Shown here: in pieces, positions 51,263-60,186 of the stretch
Layout of the letters: each line of letters opens with the position of its first letter
Position numbering within the stretch: the first letter of the stretch is position 1
Source of the DNA: an uncultured Microscilla sp.
Lineage (GTDB): Bacteria; Bacteroidota; Bacteroidia; Cytophagales; Microscillaceae
Length of the DNA stretch: 64,000 bases
Assembly (NCBI RefSeq): GCF_947493425.1
Contig: NZ_CANLRP010000007.1
Location: forward strand, 1-64,000
Direction of reading: 5' to 3'
Translations under genes and position numbers: made by a program
Notes under the pieces: model-generated
Told to the model about the DNA's origin: nothing
The model's input: only the letters and a program-made list of their open reading frames with translations
Databases searched by the model: none

Positions 51263-53743
51263 ATGCTCCAGGCAGAAACCCATACCGCGCTCCAGTGCTA
51301 TCATTGCGGCGAAACTTGTGCCGATGACCACATCCATCTGGACGAGAAATTTTTTTGTTGTGATGGTTGTAAAACTGTATTTGAAATCTTAGACGAAAAC
51401 GGGCTATGTAATTATTATGACCTGGAACAATCGCCTGGAATTCAACTCAAGATACGCAATTGGGGTACCCGTTATGATTTTCTCGATAATGCTGACATTG
51501 CTCACCAATTACTTGATTTTTCTGAAGGTAATACCCAAAAAATTACTTGGTTTGTTCCAGCTATTCACTGTAGCTCCTGTATTTGGTTGCTCGAAAACCT
51601 CTACAAGCTTCAGCCAGGTATTCAATACTCAAGGGTAAACTTTGTGCGCAAAGAGGTTATGCTTACCTATGACTCCAGTCAGATTTCTTTACGTAAGCTT
51701 GCCGAACTACTTGCCACATTGGGTTATGCCCCAAAAATTCAATTAGATGACTTAAAGCCTGACAATGGTTCTCAAAAGAAAAAGTTGAGCACAGAAGAGA
51801 AAAAGCTATATTTTAAAATCGGAATTACCGGGTTTGCCTTTGGCAATATTATGCTGTTGAGTTTTCCTGAGTACCTTGATTGGGTAGGAACCGACTATCA
51901 GAATTTTTTTGGTTATTTGAATATATTGCTTGCCCTGCCAGTATTTTTTTATTGTAGTTCCGACTATCTCCTGTCAGCGTTTAAAGCCTTACGTGCCAAG
52001 ACGATCAACTTGGATGTGCCCATTTCTATGGGAATTATTGCCTTATTTGGGCGTAGTTTATACGAAATCTTAACCCATACTGGTGCTGGTTTTATGGATT
52101 CGTTGGCGGGCTTAATCTTTTTTTTGCTTGTAGGCAAGTGGTTTCAAAGCAAAACTTACCAAAGCCTTTCGTTTGAACGCGATTATAAGTCTTACTTTCC
52201 TTTGGCAGTACAATTAAAGCAACGCAAGGGGCAAGGCAGTAAGTCTACGAGCAGTATTCCGGTAACTGACATCAAAAAAAACGATCACATCATTATCCGA
52301 AACCAAGAACTTATTCCTACTGATAGTATTTTACTGAGCAAAGATGCTTTCATTGATTACAGTTTTGTGACTGGCGAGGCAGAACCAATCCATAAAAGAC
52401 AAGGCGACTATTTATATGCCGGGGGGAGGCAAGTAGGTGCCAGTATCACACTTGAAGTACAAAAAGAAGTAGCTCAAAGTTATCTTACCCAATTGTGGAA
52501 CAACGATGTGTTTAGCAAAGAGGGTGGTACCCAAAAGCAATTTCAACAAAAAGTAGCACGCTTCAGTCAGTATTTTACTCTAGTAGTACTTGCTATAGCC
52601 TTTGGAGCAGCTTTATACTGGAATTTTACCAATCCTGCTAAAATCTGGAATACCTTTACAGCGGTATTAATTGTGGCGTGTCCCTGTGCTCTGGCGTTGT
52701 CTATGCCTTTTACATTGGGCAATACAATGCGTATTTTTGGACGTAATCGTTTGTATCTAAAAAATGCTGAAGTAGTAGCAGATTTAGCCGGCATTAACCA
52801 CTTAGTATTTGACAAAACAGGCACTATTACTCACCCTAACGAAACCAAAATAAGCTTTGAAGCTAATCAAAACCAAGGTTTAAGCCCTGAACAAGCAGTA
52901 CATATTGCATCATTAGTCAAACATTCTACGCACCCTCTAAGCCAACGAATTTTTAAGCATTTGAACATTCAAAACCTGGCAGAAGTAACTCAGTTTAAAG
53001 AAATACCGGGCAAGGGTATCAAGGGTAAAGTAGGGGGCGTTGAGGTTAGTGTAGGTAGCGAACAATGGATCAAAGGTGAGGAGTTTGCGCCTCAAAACGT
53101 CGCCCAATTACAAACCAAAGTTTTTGTAAAGTTGAGCGATGAAGTAGTAGGAGGTTTTGTGATGCAACATGAGTATCGGCAAGGCTTAGGTAAGCTTATC
53201 CAAAGAATGCAAAGCCAATATGATACTGCGCTCATCTCTGGTGATAACGATGCAGAAGCTGAGCGTTTAAAATCATTCTTTGGTCAACAAAGTATCCTTA
53301 AGTTTCAACAAAAGCCTGCTGATAAACTAGCCTTTATCAATGAGTTACAGCAAGAAGGCAAACAAGTAATGATGATGGGTGATGGTTTGAACGATGCTGG
53401 TGCTTTGCAACAAAGTCATGTAGGCATTGCTGTTTCAGAGGATACTTCGTCGTTTTCGCCAGCATGTGATGCTATTTTAGATGCTAGAGTATTTGATAAA
53501 CTGCCTGAGTTTCTAAAGTTCTCAAAAACCAGTCTTAAGGTAGTAAAAATGAGTTTTGTACTTTCATTGCTTTACAACCTGATAGGTGTTGCTTTTGCCG
53601 TAAGCGGTAACTTATCGCCTGTAGTAGCGGCCATTCTGATGCCTTTGAGTTCTATTACCGTAGTGAGTTTTGTAATCGTAACGACTAACGCCTTGGCTAA
53701 GTATCAAGGTTTGGTCATAGGAGATACCCTGTCAAAAAACTAA
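51263..53743 (+). CDS. ccoI: Copper-translocating P-type ATPase for cbb3 oxidase
   Basis: From the ATG at 51263 the protein has 826 residues. An N-terminal Cys-rich segment (QCYHCGETCA and EKFFCCDGCKTVF, residues 11-40) and an HMA domain (Cys103 and Cys106 in HCSSCIWLL) precede eight membrane helices. The CPC motif (473-475), phosphorylated Asp517 in VFDKTGTIT, KHSTHPLSQRI and MMGDGLNDAGAL are all present. It matches the FixI/CcoI type and would move copper outward for assembly of cbb3 cytochrome oxidase. The ccoS gene follows 12 nt later, supporting the assignment. No cytochrome oxidase subunits are in the window. Confidence 0.93.
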   Translation: MLQAETHTALQCYHCGETCADDHIHLDEKFFCCDGCKTVFEILDENGLCNYYDLEQSPGIQLKIRNWGTRYDFLDNADIAHQLLDFSEGNTQKITWFVPAIHCSSCIWLLENLYKLQPGIQYSRVNFVRKEVMLTYDSSQISLRKLAELLATLGYAPKIQLDDLKPDNGSQKKKLSTEEKKLYFKIGITGFAFGNIMLLSFPEYLDWVGTDYQNFFGYLNILLALPVFFYCSSDYLLSAFKALRAKTINLDVPISMGIIALFGRSLYEILTHTGAGFMDSLAGLIFFLLVGKWFQSKTYQSLSFERDYKSYFPLAVQLKQRKGQGSKSTSSIPVTDIKKNDHIIIRNQELIPTDSILLSKDAFIDYSFVTGEAEPIHKRQGDYLYAGGRQVGASITLEVQKEVAQSYLTQLWNNDVFSKEGGTQKQFQQKVARFSQYFTLVVLAIAFGAALYWNFTNPAKIWNTFTAVLIVACPCALALSMPFTLGNTMRIFGRNRLYLKNAEVVADLAGINHLVFDKTGTITHPNETKISFEANQNQGLSPEQAVHIASLVKHSTHPLSQRIFKHLNIQNLAEVTQFKEIPGKGIKGKVGGVEVSVGSEQWIKGEEFAPQNVAQLQTKVFVKLSDEVVGGFVMQHEYRQGLGKLIQRMQSQYDTALISGDNDAEAERLKSFFGQQSILKFQQKPADKLAFINELQQEGKQVMMMGDGLNDAGALQQSHVGIAVSEDTSSFSPACDAILDARVFDKLPEFLKFSKTSLKVVKMSFVLSLLYNLIGVAFAVSGNLSPVVAAILMPLSSITVVSFVIVTTNALAKYQGLVIGDTLSKN

Positions 53744-53755
53744 AAAGAAAGAAAT

Positions 53756-53929
53756 ATGTCTGTCATTGTTATTTTAATTATTGCAAGTATACTAGTGGCC
53801 ATTGGTTTTTTAACCGCCTTTATATGGTCAGTAAAAAGCGGTCAATACGACGATACCTATTCACCTAGTGTGCGTATTTTATTTGATGACACCGCTCCAA
53901 AAAAAGACTTGGCTAAAAAGCCGAAGTAA
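53756..53929 (+). CDS. ccoS: Cytochrome cbb3 oxidase maturation protein CcoS
   Basis: This 57-residue membrane peptide (ATG at 53756, TAA at 53927-53929) has one helix (about 3-25, VIVILIIASILVAIGFLTAF) followed by the family signature WSVKSGQYDD and a short cytoplasmic tail ending KKDLAKKPK. It lies 12 nt after the copper ATPase, an arrangement typical of CcoI-CcoS, and would be required for cofactor insertion into cbb3 oxidase. Its length is below usual ORF cut-offs. Confidence 0.88.
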   Translation: MSVIVILIIASILVAIGFLTAFIWSVKSGQYDDTYSPSVRILFDDTAPKKDLAKKPK

Positions 53930-53937
53930 AGACTTAT

Positions 53938-53968
53938 AAGGAAAAACTTGATTGTTTTTCCTTTTTTT
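53938..53968 (+). terminator. Intrinsic terminator after ccoS
   Basis: AAGGAAAAA and TTTTTCC(TT) form a stem (53938-53946 against 53955-53963), followed by T. It ends the ccoI-ccoS operon. Confidence 0.75.
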
Positions 53969-54049
53969 ATGCTGCTTTGTCTATTTATTCAATCTTTGAC
54001 GCTGGACTGATCGTTGATTATCAATACAACAAAATACAATCTTCGAATT

Positions 54050-54649
54050 ATGAAAGTCAACATTATTGTTACAGTTACTCTTTCCCTCTGGAGTTTATCC
54101 ACTCAAGCACAAACCTGTTACCTCCCTAATACTCAAATTACCCATTGGGACATTAATCAGAATACCCTACCTCGCTATGTAGTTGCTTCTATAAAGGCAA
54201 TGGGTGAGGCCTCTCCTGATGGATTTATCATGATGCTGGGTACTACTAGCCAAGGCGTGTATACTATAGAAGGAGGGAGTCCTTCGGATGCAGTAGCCGG
54301 AGAGCAATCATCTGCGACATTGGTATTTACACCTTATACAGGGCAGCGCAAAATGTATGAATTGTACAAACATCAAGATTTGAGCAAGTTAGATGAAAAA
54401 AAACTGCTGCGTTTGCTCTGGAAATATGATCGGGATAAGATTTATCCACTGAAAGCTCTAAAAAGAATTGATTATCAAATTAACCCCAAAAGCCAAGCAA
54501 CCAAGCAAACCCTTGCCAGCACTGTCAAATGGACAATGAAAATAGTACATCCAAAAACTAACACCACCTTGTTTTGGCACCTCAGCGTAAAATCAAATAT
54601 GTCTCATTGTTTTTACCAGTGGAAGTTTTTTAGAAAAAAAGGGATGTGA
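54050..54649 (+). CDS. Hypothetical secreted protein
   Basis: The 199-residue product has a signal peptide (1-21, ending STQAQ) and a small domain with HWDINQNTLPRYVVASIKAM, GEASPDGFIMMLGTTSQGVY and a KMYELYKHQDLSKL helix. It ends in a beta-rich segment with WHLSVKSN. Two or three Cys (TCYLP, SHCFYQW) could form a disulfide. No family is recognised. The ATG at 54050 fits the signal peptide; an ATA-initiated extension is not needed. It is followed by the terminator shared with the tRNAs. Confidence 0.6.
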   Translation: MKVNIIVTVTLSLWSLSTQAQTCYLPNTQITHWDINQNTLPRYVVASIKAMGEASPDGFIMMLGTTSQGVYTIEGGSPSDAVAGEQSSATLVFTPYTGQRKMYELYKHQDLSKLDEKKLLRLLWKYDRDKIYPLKALKRIDYQINPKSQATKQTLASTVKWTMKIVHPKTNTTLFWHLSVKSNMSHCFYQWKFFRKKGM

Positions 54650-54670
54650 AAAAAGGAGAGTATACAAACA

Positions 54671-54710
54671 AAAAAGCTTCTCACAATCTATACGATTGGA
54701 GAAGCTTTTT
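54671..54710. terminator. Bidirectional terminator after tRNA operon
   Basis: AAAAAGCTTCTC (54671-54682) pairs perfectly with GAGAAGCTTTTT (54699-54710), extended inward by CAATC/GATTG. On the minus strand it follows the tRNA-Leu 3' end directly and ends in TTTTTGTTTG. Confidence 0.88.
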
Positions 54711-54711
54711 G

Positions 54712-54795
54712 TACCAGGGGCGGGACTTGAACCCGCACGACCCAAGGGTCACAAGATTTTAAGTCTTGCGTGTCTACCAATTCCACCACCCCGGC
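54712..54795 (-). tRNA. tRNA-Leu (TAA anticodon)
   Basis: The 84-nt gene reads GCCGGGGTGGTGGAATTGGT at the 5' end, with anticodon TAA in the GACTTAAAATC loop, a long variable arm as in class II tRNAs and GGTTCAAGTCC in the T arm. The acceptor stem has two G-U pairs. The 3' CCA is not encoded. It is transcribed after tRNA-Gly. Confidence 0.93.
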
Positions 54796-54839
54796 AGGTA
54801 GAAAAAATTTTACCCCAAGTATGTTGGGGTAAAATGTGG

Positions 54840-54912
54840 AGCGAAAGACGAGATTCGAACTCGCGACCCTCACCTTGGCAAGGTGATGCTCTACCAGCTG
54901 AGCTACTTTCGC
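54840..54912 (-). tRNA. tRNA-Gly (GCC anticodon)
   Basis: The 73-nt gene begins GCGAAAGTAGCTCAGCTGGT and has anticodon GCC in the CACCTTGCCAAGGTG arm, with GAGTTCGAATCTC as T arm. Discriminator T and CCA follow on the minus strand, so here the CCA is encoded. It lies 44 nt before tRNA-Leu in one transcript. Confidence 0.94.
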
Positions 54913-55076
54913 TTAATAAAGTATGTCTCTTTGTTTTTGTGTGCACAAAGGTACAAGAGAAATCTGAATTTGCAAACACTCTCTGAAAAAAAACTTGATA
55001 TTTTTTACGTTTTTTTTGAAAAAGCACGTTAACAGCACGCTTAGGCAGTTTTTATTTTTGGGTTTTTGTGAAAAAA

Positions 55077-56708
55077 CTACTCTCGTTTGTTCAAACTACT
55101 TTCACTTTTCGTCTTTCCTTTTTTTTTTCGTTTTTGCTTTTTAAGCTTTTTCAAATCTTTCTTGGTGAGTTTTTTATGGTTGTAACGCAATTTATTGATA
55201 AAAGCCACCTCTTTTCTGATACCTATGCCAGCGGCTTTGCGATCAAATACAACCTGCTTGCCCCAAAGCAAAAAAACATCTCCGTACCAATGGATAAAGT
55301 GCTGGTTGGTAGCAGAATAAATACGATCATCAGGGTTAGGGTTTACCACTTCGTCCTCTGTTTCTTTTTTGATTGTTTTGTTCTTGTGTATCAGCTTAGA
55401 CCAAAGAACAGGGACTGAACTTTCGCGGTACTGCCTCATGTATGCCAGTATTACTGAGTCACCTTTGAACCCCACCCTTATTTGCGGCTTAAGGTTTAGG
55501 GTAGTTATGCTGGGTTTAATTTTGATGGTGTTGTCCCAAAGCCTTTTGCCGTTGTGATTAATAGCACTAATAGAGGCTGAGGTAAATTGAAACTGTCCTT
55601 GGGTAATTACCCTTGGTAAAGCACTAGGACGACGTATGCTGGAAGACACCACCCGGTTATGATACCAATAGCGTTCTGCGATTACTAATAAGTTGTCTTT
55701 GTTTTCAAACTCTACAATATTGCCCAAAAGCATTTTAGACCTTAAGGTGTATTCTTTGCCTTGGGCTTCTTTTTTTAAAGCCCTACGGCGGATACGCTTA
55801 ATTTTTTTTTCCGAATAAAAGTTGAGAAAATTTCTGAAATCAAGAAACTTATGTAGACGAAGCCGTGACTGACGACCGCTTTTGATAAGCATTGTGGCCA
55901 AACCTTGTGGGTAAGGTTGACATTTAATACTGTAGGTACCTAGCAATAAGCTCTTAGTGGCACTAAGGGGGTATACGTGTGCCGAATGCAGGGTATATCT
56001 TCGGGGTAACTCCACTGTTTTACCTGGTTGCAAACCCACAATATTAGAAATAGTATGTACTTGTGTATTGCAGTTTCTGGTATTTCGCATCAGATAAAAA
56101 CCTGAATTGATAGTAGGGTGGCTGTATACATCTAGACTATTGTAAGTTTTGCTGTAAGTAGCGGGTACTATCTTGGTGGTGCCATCTAACATATTGAACC
56201 TAAGTGCTGCTATGTCTGAGTTAAAAGTTCCTGTAAAAAAAGCATAATTACCTGCAACTCTTACTTTTTTCAACTCCACTTTTAAAGGCAGTGTCCCATC
56301 AAATACTTCTGTTGTCCCATTTTTGATGTTTAATTTTACGATTTTAAATTGCTTTTTCTCTTCCCTGGTCATCAAAAAATAAACAAACTTGTATTGGTCG
56401 TAGTAAGCATGGATAGGGGAAAAAAACTTATCAAATTTTTCTCCTTTTTTCCACACTTGACGCATTGTAGTATCCATGCGGATGAGTTCCCAACTCATTT
56501 GTTTATCATTCCACTTTTCGCGAATTGCCAAAAACAAGACTCCTTTTTGTTTGAGCGAAGTTACCATAAAATCTTCACTGATCCGCTTTTGTGTTACAGG
56601 CATTTCGAAGCGCTCTTGTGGAGTAAATTGCGCTTGCACATTGATTGTGAGCAATAAACAAAATACGTAGCAAAGCGTCCATTTTATGCAATAAAAAATA
56701 TTTGTCAA
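55077..56708 (-). CDS. Hypothetical secreted protein with Lys-rich tail
   Basis: The 543-residue protein has a signal peptide (1-27, ending NVQAQ), a large beta-rich body of unclear repeats, probably a propeller (for example RFNMLDGTTKIVPATYSKTY and QFTSASISAINHNGKRLWD), and an extremely basic C-terminus (about 515-540, KKLKKQKRKKKGKTKSES-like). The start is TTG at 56708 because a TAA stop lies upstream and no in-frame ATG precedes the signal peptide. Secretion is clear; function is unknown. The basic tail may bind DNA, polyanions or the envelope. Confidence 0.62.
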   Translation of the reverse strand: MTNIFYCIKWTLCYVFCLLLTINVQAQFTPQERFEMPVTQKRISEDFMVTSLKQKGVLFLAIREKWNDKQMSWELIRMDTTMRQVWKKGEKFDKFFSPIHAYYDQYKFVYFLMTREEKKQFKIVKLNIKNGTTEVFDGTLPLKVELKKVRVAGNYAFFTGTFNSDIAALRFNMLDGTTKIVPATYSKTYNSLDVYSHPTINSGFYLMRNTRNCNTQVHTISNIVGLQPGKTVELPRRYTLHSAHVYPLSATKSLLLGTYSIKCQPYPQGLATMLIKSGRQSRLRLHKFLDFRNFLNFYSEKKIKRIRRRALKKEAQGKEYTLRSKMLLGNIVEFENKDNLLVIAERYWYHNRVVSSSIRRPSALPRVITQGQFQFTSASISAINHNGKRLWDNTIKIKPSITTLNLKPQIRVGFKGDSVILAYMRQYRESSVPVLWSKLIHKNKTIKKETEDEVVNPNPDDRIYSATNQHFIHWYGDVFLLWGKQVVFDRKAAGIGIRKEVAFINKLRYNHKKLTKKDLKKLKKQKRKKKGKTKSESSLNKRE

Positions 56709-56925
56709 GATTCGTGATTTTTAAAGTGTTATAGATTGAGTTTTTATAATTTTACCCTTTTGCTTATTAAAGAAGTGTCTTTGGTGAGTTTGCCCCTATC
56801 AAACAGGGAGTATTTTATACAAAATAATAAAAAAAAGTGTGGGTGTGTAGAATATATTGCTTTTTTGTATTTAAAATCGATGATTTTTATCAACAAGTGA
56901 ATGATCACTTTTTACCAGAGGAAGT

Positions 56926-57366
56926 ATGATTAAAGTAAAATTGATTGTGACTGATGAACAGCGCAAGGTAGCTTTTAATGTTAGAAACGAGGTTTTTGTA
57001 AAGGAACAGCAGGTGTCGAGAGAAGATGAGTTTGATGAGTTTGAAAATGAATCTCGACACTTTTTGGCAACTATTCATCAACAACCTTGTGGAGCTGCTC
57101 GTTGGCGTTACACCCAAAAAGGCATCAAACTAGAACGCTTTGCTGTATTGTCTTCTTTTCGTCGTCAGGGAGTAGCTTCTGCATTGTTGCAGGCGGTGAT
57201 AGATGATGTACGTGCACACCCCAACACTGAAGGTAAACTGATGTATATGCATGCCCAAACAACTGCCCTCCCTTTGTACAAAAAATTTGGATTTAAAGTT
57301 CAAGGTGATTTATTTGTAGAATGTGACATTGAGCATTACCTGATGACCAAAGTGGTCAAAGCATAA
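56926..57366 (+). CDS. GNAT family N-acetyltransferase
   Basis: The 146-residue protein has the GNAT fold: FNVRNEVFVKEQQVSREDEF at the start, GAARWRYTQKGIKLERFAV as central strands, the acetyl-CoA loop RRQGVASALL (about 84-93) and a final YKKFGFKVQGDLFVECDIEHY. It would acetylate a small amine or a protein end; the EQQVSxEDEFD stretch is typical of the ElaA/YjcF-like group. It is a lone gene and has no signal peptide. Confidence 0.85.
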   Translation: MIKVKLIVTDEQRKVAFNVRNEVFVKEQQVSREDEFDEFENESRHFLATIHQQPCGAARWRYTQKGIKLERFAVLSSFRRQGVASALLQAVIDDVRAHPNTEGKLMYMHAQTTALPLYKKFGFKVQGDLFVECDIEHYLMTKVVKA

Positions 57367-57451
57367 ATCGTGGTAGGTTAGGCAAGAAATTACTTGCTTA
57401 GCCGTTTTAAAAACTATTACTACCAAAACAACATTCATAACGAGTTCTAGT

Positions 57452-58174
57452 ATGGGGCGTATTTATCCATTATTGTTAGTTCTAAGCCTACTCTTAGGCA
57501 TGTCATCGTTGTATGGGCAGTCAAACACACCCACAAAAAATAAATCTAACGACGAAGGTGCAGCGCAGGTGTGGAATCGCTCCACAACTATCGACAAGGT
57601 TGATGCAACTATTCAAGTACAAAGAGCGAGAGTTTCCAAAGCCCATAAGTACTCTTTAAAACGCAAACTTAATAAGCAGCACAAAAAAAAGTATGTAGCT
57701 AAAGCACCTCGTTTAAAAAAGTTGTTTAAGAAAAGAAGCCGTAAGTTTCGACCTTTGGGAAAAAGACTGCGAAGTGGCAAAGCCTACGAGTGGCCACCTT
57801 GGCTTATAGACTTAAATATTTTTACTACATTATTGTTTATAGGGATATTTTTTGGTTTAGTAGCTTTGACTTACCTATTACTTCGCCCCGATGTGTTAAT
57901 TTCACTGTATCAAATGCTGCTATTGGCTTCAGCTTTTGCTGGAATGTTGTTTTGGTATATGATTTTGGGTACAGAGCAAGGGTTTGATATAGCTATCTGG
58001 AAAATTTTCTTTAAATATGGATGGCTAAGCTTTCCCCTTATTTTTGGTATCTACTTTGGCTTCCGCCTATTGTTTAATGCCCCCATGATGATTCCTTTTT
58101 TACAGTTATTACTTATAGGCTTTTTGATTGGGTTGGTGTTCCTGTTGCTTTACTTTATCATTGATTATTATTAA
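57452..58174 (+). CDS. Hypothetical membrane protein with basic exported domain
   Basis: The 240-residue protein has a signal peptide (1-23, LLLVLSLLLGMSSLYGQ), a very basic stretch of about 85 residues (YSLKRKLNKQHKKKY, RSRKFRPLGKRLRSGK) and four membrane helices (about 115-140, 150-172, 185-205 and 212-238). Its N-terminal part should lie in the periplasm. No family is recognised. It is preceded by the GNAT gene by 85 nt and followed by a convergent ABC permease. Confidence 0.6.
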   Translation: MGRIYPLLLVLSLLLGMSSLYGQSNTPTKNKSNDEGAAQVWNRSTTIDKVDATIQVQRARVSKAHKYSLKRKLNKQHKKKYVAKAPRLKKLFKKRSRKFRPLGKRLRSGKAYEWPPWLIDLNIFTTLLFIGIFFGLVALTYLLLRPDVLISLYQMLLLASAFAGMLFWYMILGTEQGFDIAIWKIFFKYGWLSFPLIFGIYFGFRLLFNAPMMIPFLQLLLIGFLIGLVFLLLYFIIDYY

Positions 58175-58294
58175 ACATTGCCTATCTTTTTTATTAACTG
58201 GGTGACGGTATACCTATTGCCAAATATTTATTTAAAGAAATGACTTTTTATGTCTTTAGCCCAAAAGCCTGTCTGCCACGGACTTTTTTGCGCA

Positions 58295-59125
58295 TCAAAC
58301 AATATCAGCCAGCAACCGTTCTGTTTTGCGAAAGTACCACCCACTCAATATAAATATACCTACAGCTACTCCCAACGACATACCTACATAAGGCGATAGT
58401 TTGCCACCAATGATCATCCAACGAAACCCTTCTGTGATGCCTGCCATTGGATTGCTATAGTATAAAAGGTGGTATTGTACAGGAATAAGTGTAGGGGGGT
58501 AGGCGATAGGAGTAAGGTAAAACCCCACTTGTAAACCAAACCTTGATATGGGTTGAAAGTCACGAAATCTTACCGATAAAGCACTTAGCCCAATAGCACA
58601 CCCTAAAGATGCCACTAACAGAGCAATAAGCCAAAGCGGAAAATATATCAGATTTTTGTGAGGTGTATAGGCATAATATAGCATTACCCCAGCCATTAAC
58701 AATACATTGATTAGGAAATCTACTGCGACCACCAAGGCTTTTGATAAAGGGAGAATAATACGGGGAAAGTAAATCTTTGTAACTAAACTATGGGCATTTA
58801 AAATAGCTACACCTCCTTGGTTGACTACTAAAGAGAAATAATGCCAGGCATATAGACCAGAAAAAGCAAATATAGGGTAAGGAATTCCTTGTGTATCTAT
58901 TTTGATCGCTATGTTAAACACCAAAGTGAATATAAGTAGTGTTATCAATGGCTGAATAAAAACCCATAGCAACCCCAACGAGGTTTGAGCATAGCGTACT
59001 TTCAGGTCTCTAAATGTGAGTGTACGCAACAAACTGCGATAATGCCAGATTTCTTTGCAATAAACCTGCCATGATGGAACTTGGTTTTTGATGACTTTTT
59101 TAGGAGATAAGGAGGTGTTTTTCAT
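58295..59125 (-). CDS. ABC-2 type polysaccharide/O-antigen export permease
   Basis: The 276-residue protein has six membrane helices and the polysaccharide ABC permease pattern: YRSLLRTLTFRDLKVRYAQT, LGLLWVFIQPLITLLIFTLV, IPYPIFAFSGLYAWHYFS, SLVTKIYFPRIILPLSKALV and YSNPMAGITEGFRWMI. It resembles Wzm/KpsM proteins exporting O-antigen, capsule or teichoic acid. A cognate ATPase would normally be next to it; here the gene is flanked by other-strand genes, so its partner must be elsewhere. Confidence 0.88.
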   Translation of the reverse strand: MKNTSLSPKKVIKNQVPSWQVYCKEIWHYRSLLRTLTFRDLKVRYAQTSLGLLWVFIQPLITLLIFTLVFNIAIKIDTQGIPYPIFAFSGLYAWHYFSLVVNQGGVAILNAHSLVTKIYFPRIILPLSKALVVAVDFLINVLLMAGVMLYYAYTPHKNLIYFPLWLIALLVASLGCAIGLSALSVRFRDFQPISRFGLQVGFYLTPIAYPPTLIPVQYHLLYYSNPMAGITEGFRWMIIGGKLSPYVGMSLGVAVGIFILSGWYFRKTERLLADIV

Positions 59126-60150
59126 TGAAAAGTAATGACACTATAAGTAAATTAGTAAAGCTCAACGGCAGAAATTTTGTTTCAAAATCAAATAAATTCC
59201 TTATTTTATGCTATTTTTGCTTACCTTAGTCTTTGAAAACAGTACAGGTGCATTATTCAATCATATTTTAAATGCAAACAGTACCATGTTTTGTTAAAAT
59301 AGAAGTTTTTTTATGTTAAAAAACAGTTTTTAACAACAACAAAAGACTTTTTTTTATATGTTTCGAAAAAAATCCCTTAGAGATAAGGGTTGGTTAATTG
59401 TAATCTTGTCTCATAACTAGTATAATACATTGATTAATTTTTGTGCAAAAAAACTTATTTTTGTATTATCAAATAAATAATTACATCAAATTTTAAACCC
59501 AATATATATGATAAAAAACTACTCACTTCTTTTTTTTGTAGAAAATAAATTCCCTCATTTCACAAAAAAATAAACCCAACTCATTAGAGATTATATAAAA
59601 TAAACCCACTTTTTGGAACTCCTATTTTTTAAAGTTAAAAGGTAGGGAGACATTCTTCTCTTGAAGGCGAGAACTTTTGAGTTCGCCTATAGGGTGAGGT
59701 GTAACAACAGGAGAGGTTTATTACTCCTGAACAATGCGTTACTTTGTTGAAAACGTTTGTTTTATATCTAATCATCTATTTTGCTCAATATCTCTTGTTG
59801 ATTACTTACGTGCAATCCATTTTATACAAATGGTAAAACGAAGTAAAAGAAGGACAGGTGCGTCATTTTTTTCTAAATATGTAAGAAATTAAAAGACTTG
59901 ATAAGTTGAACTAGTCAACATGTTACTGCTTATAGCCATAGATTGTATAAATCAAGGTGCTATTGAAAGCTGTAGTTGCCTGAAGGAACAAGCAAAAACT
60001 GGTTTCTGTCAAGGCAATGTACTGTTTAACAATCATTTTTATAATTCTAATTATAAAATCTTATCCAAACAATCAGCTTGTATGGTTAAGTAGTGAATGA
60101 AAATAATACCTGGTAATAATTTATTACTGAGCATCATTCTAGTTCACTCA
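59126..60150. other. Long gene-free leader region of second SusC
   Basis: About 1 kb of AT-rich sequence. A hairpin AGGCGAGAAC against GTTCGCCT lies at about 59670-59690. Small frames such as one at 59508 are not convincing. The region probably holds the permease promoter (left) and the promoter and long leader of SusC (right). Confidence 0.4.
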
Positions 60151-60186
60151 AAGTGTATTATGGTAAAACAAATTAAGTAATTACTT
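60151..60186 (+). promoter_or_regulatory. Conserved leader of susC-type gene
   Basis: AAGTGTATTATGGTAAAA begins 36 nt immediately before the ATG, matching the leader of the SusC gene at 44896-44931 at 33 of 36 positions. Conservation also extends into the signal peptides. Confidence 0.6.

Noticed and set aside
54749-55027. Protein frames across the tRNA genes
   Set aside because: Open frames here run through the two tRNA genes and reflect their sequence, not coding.
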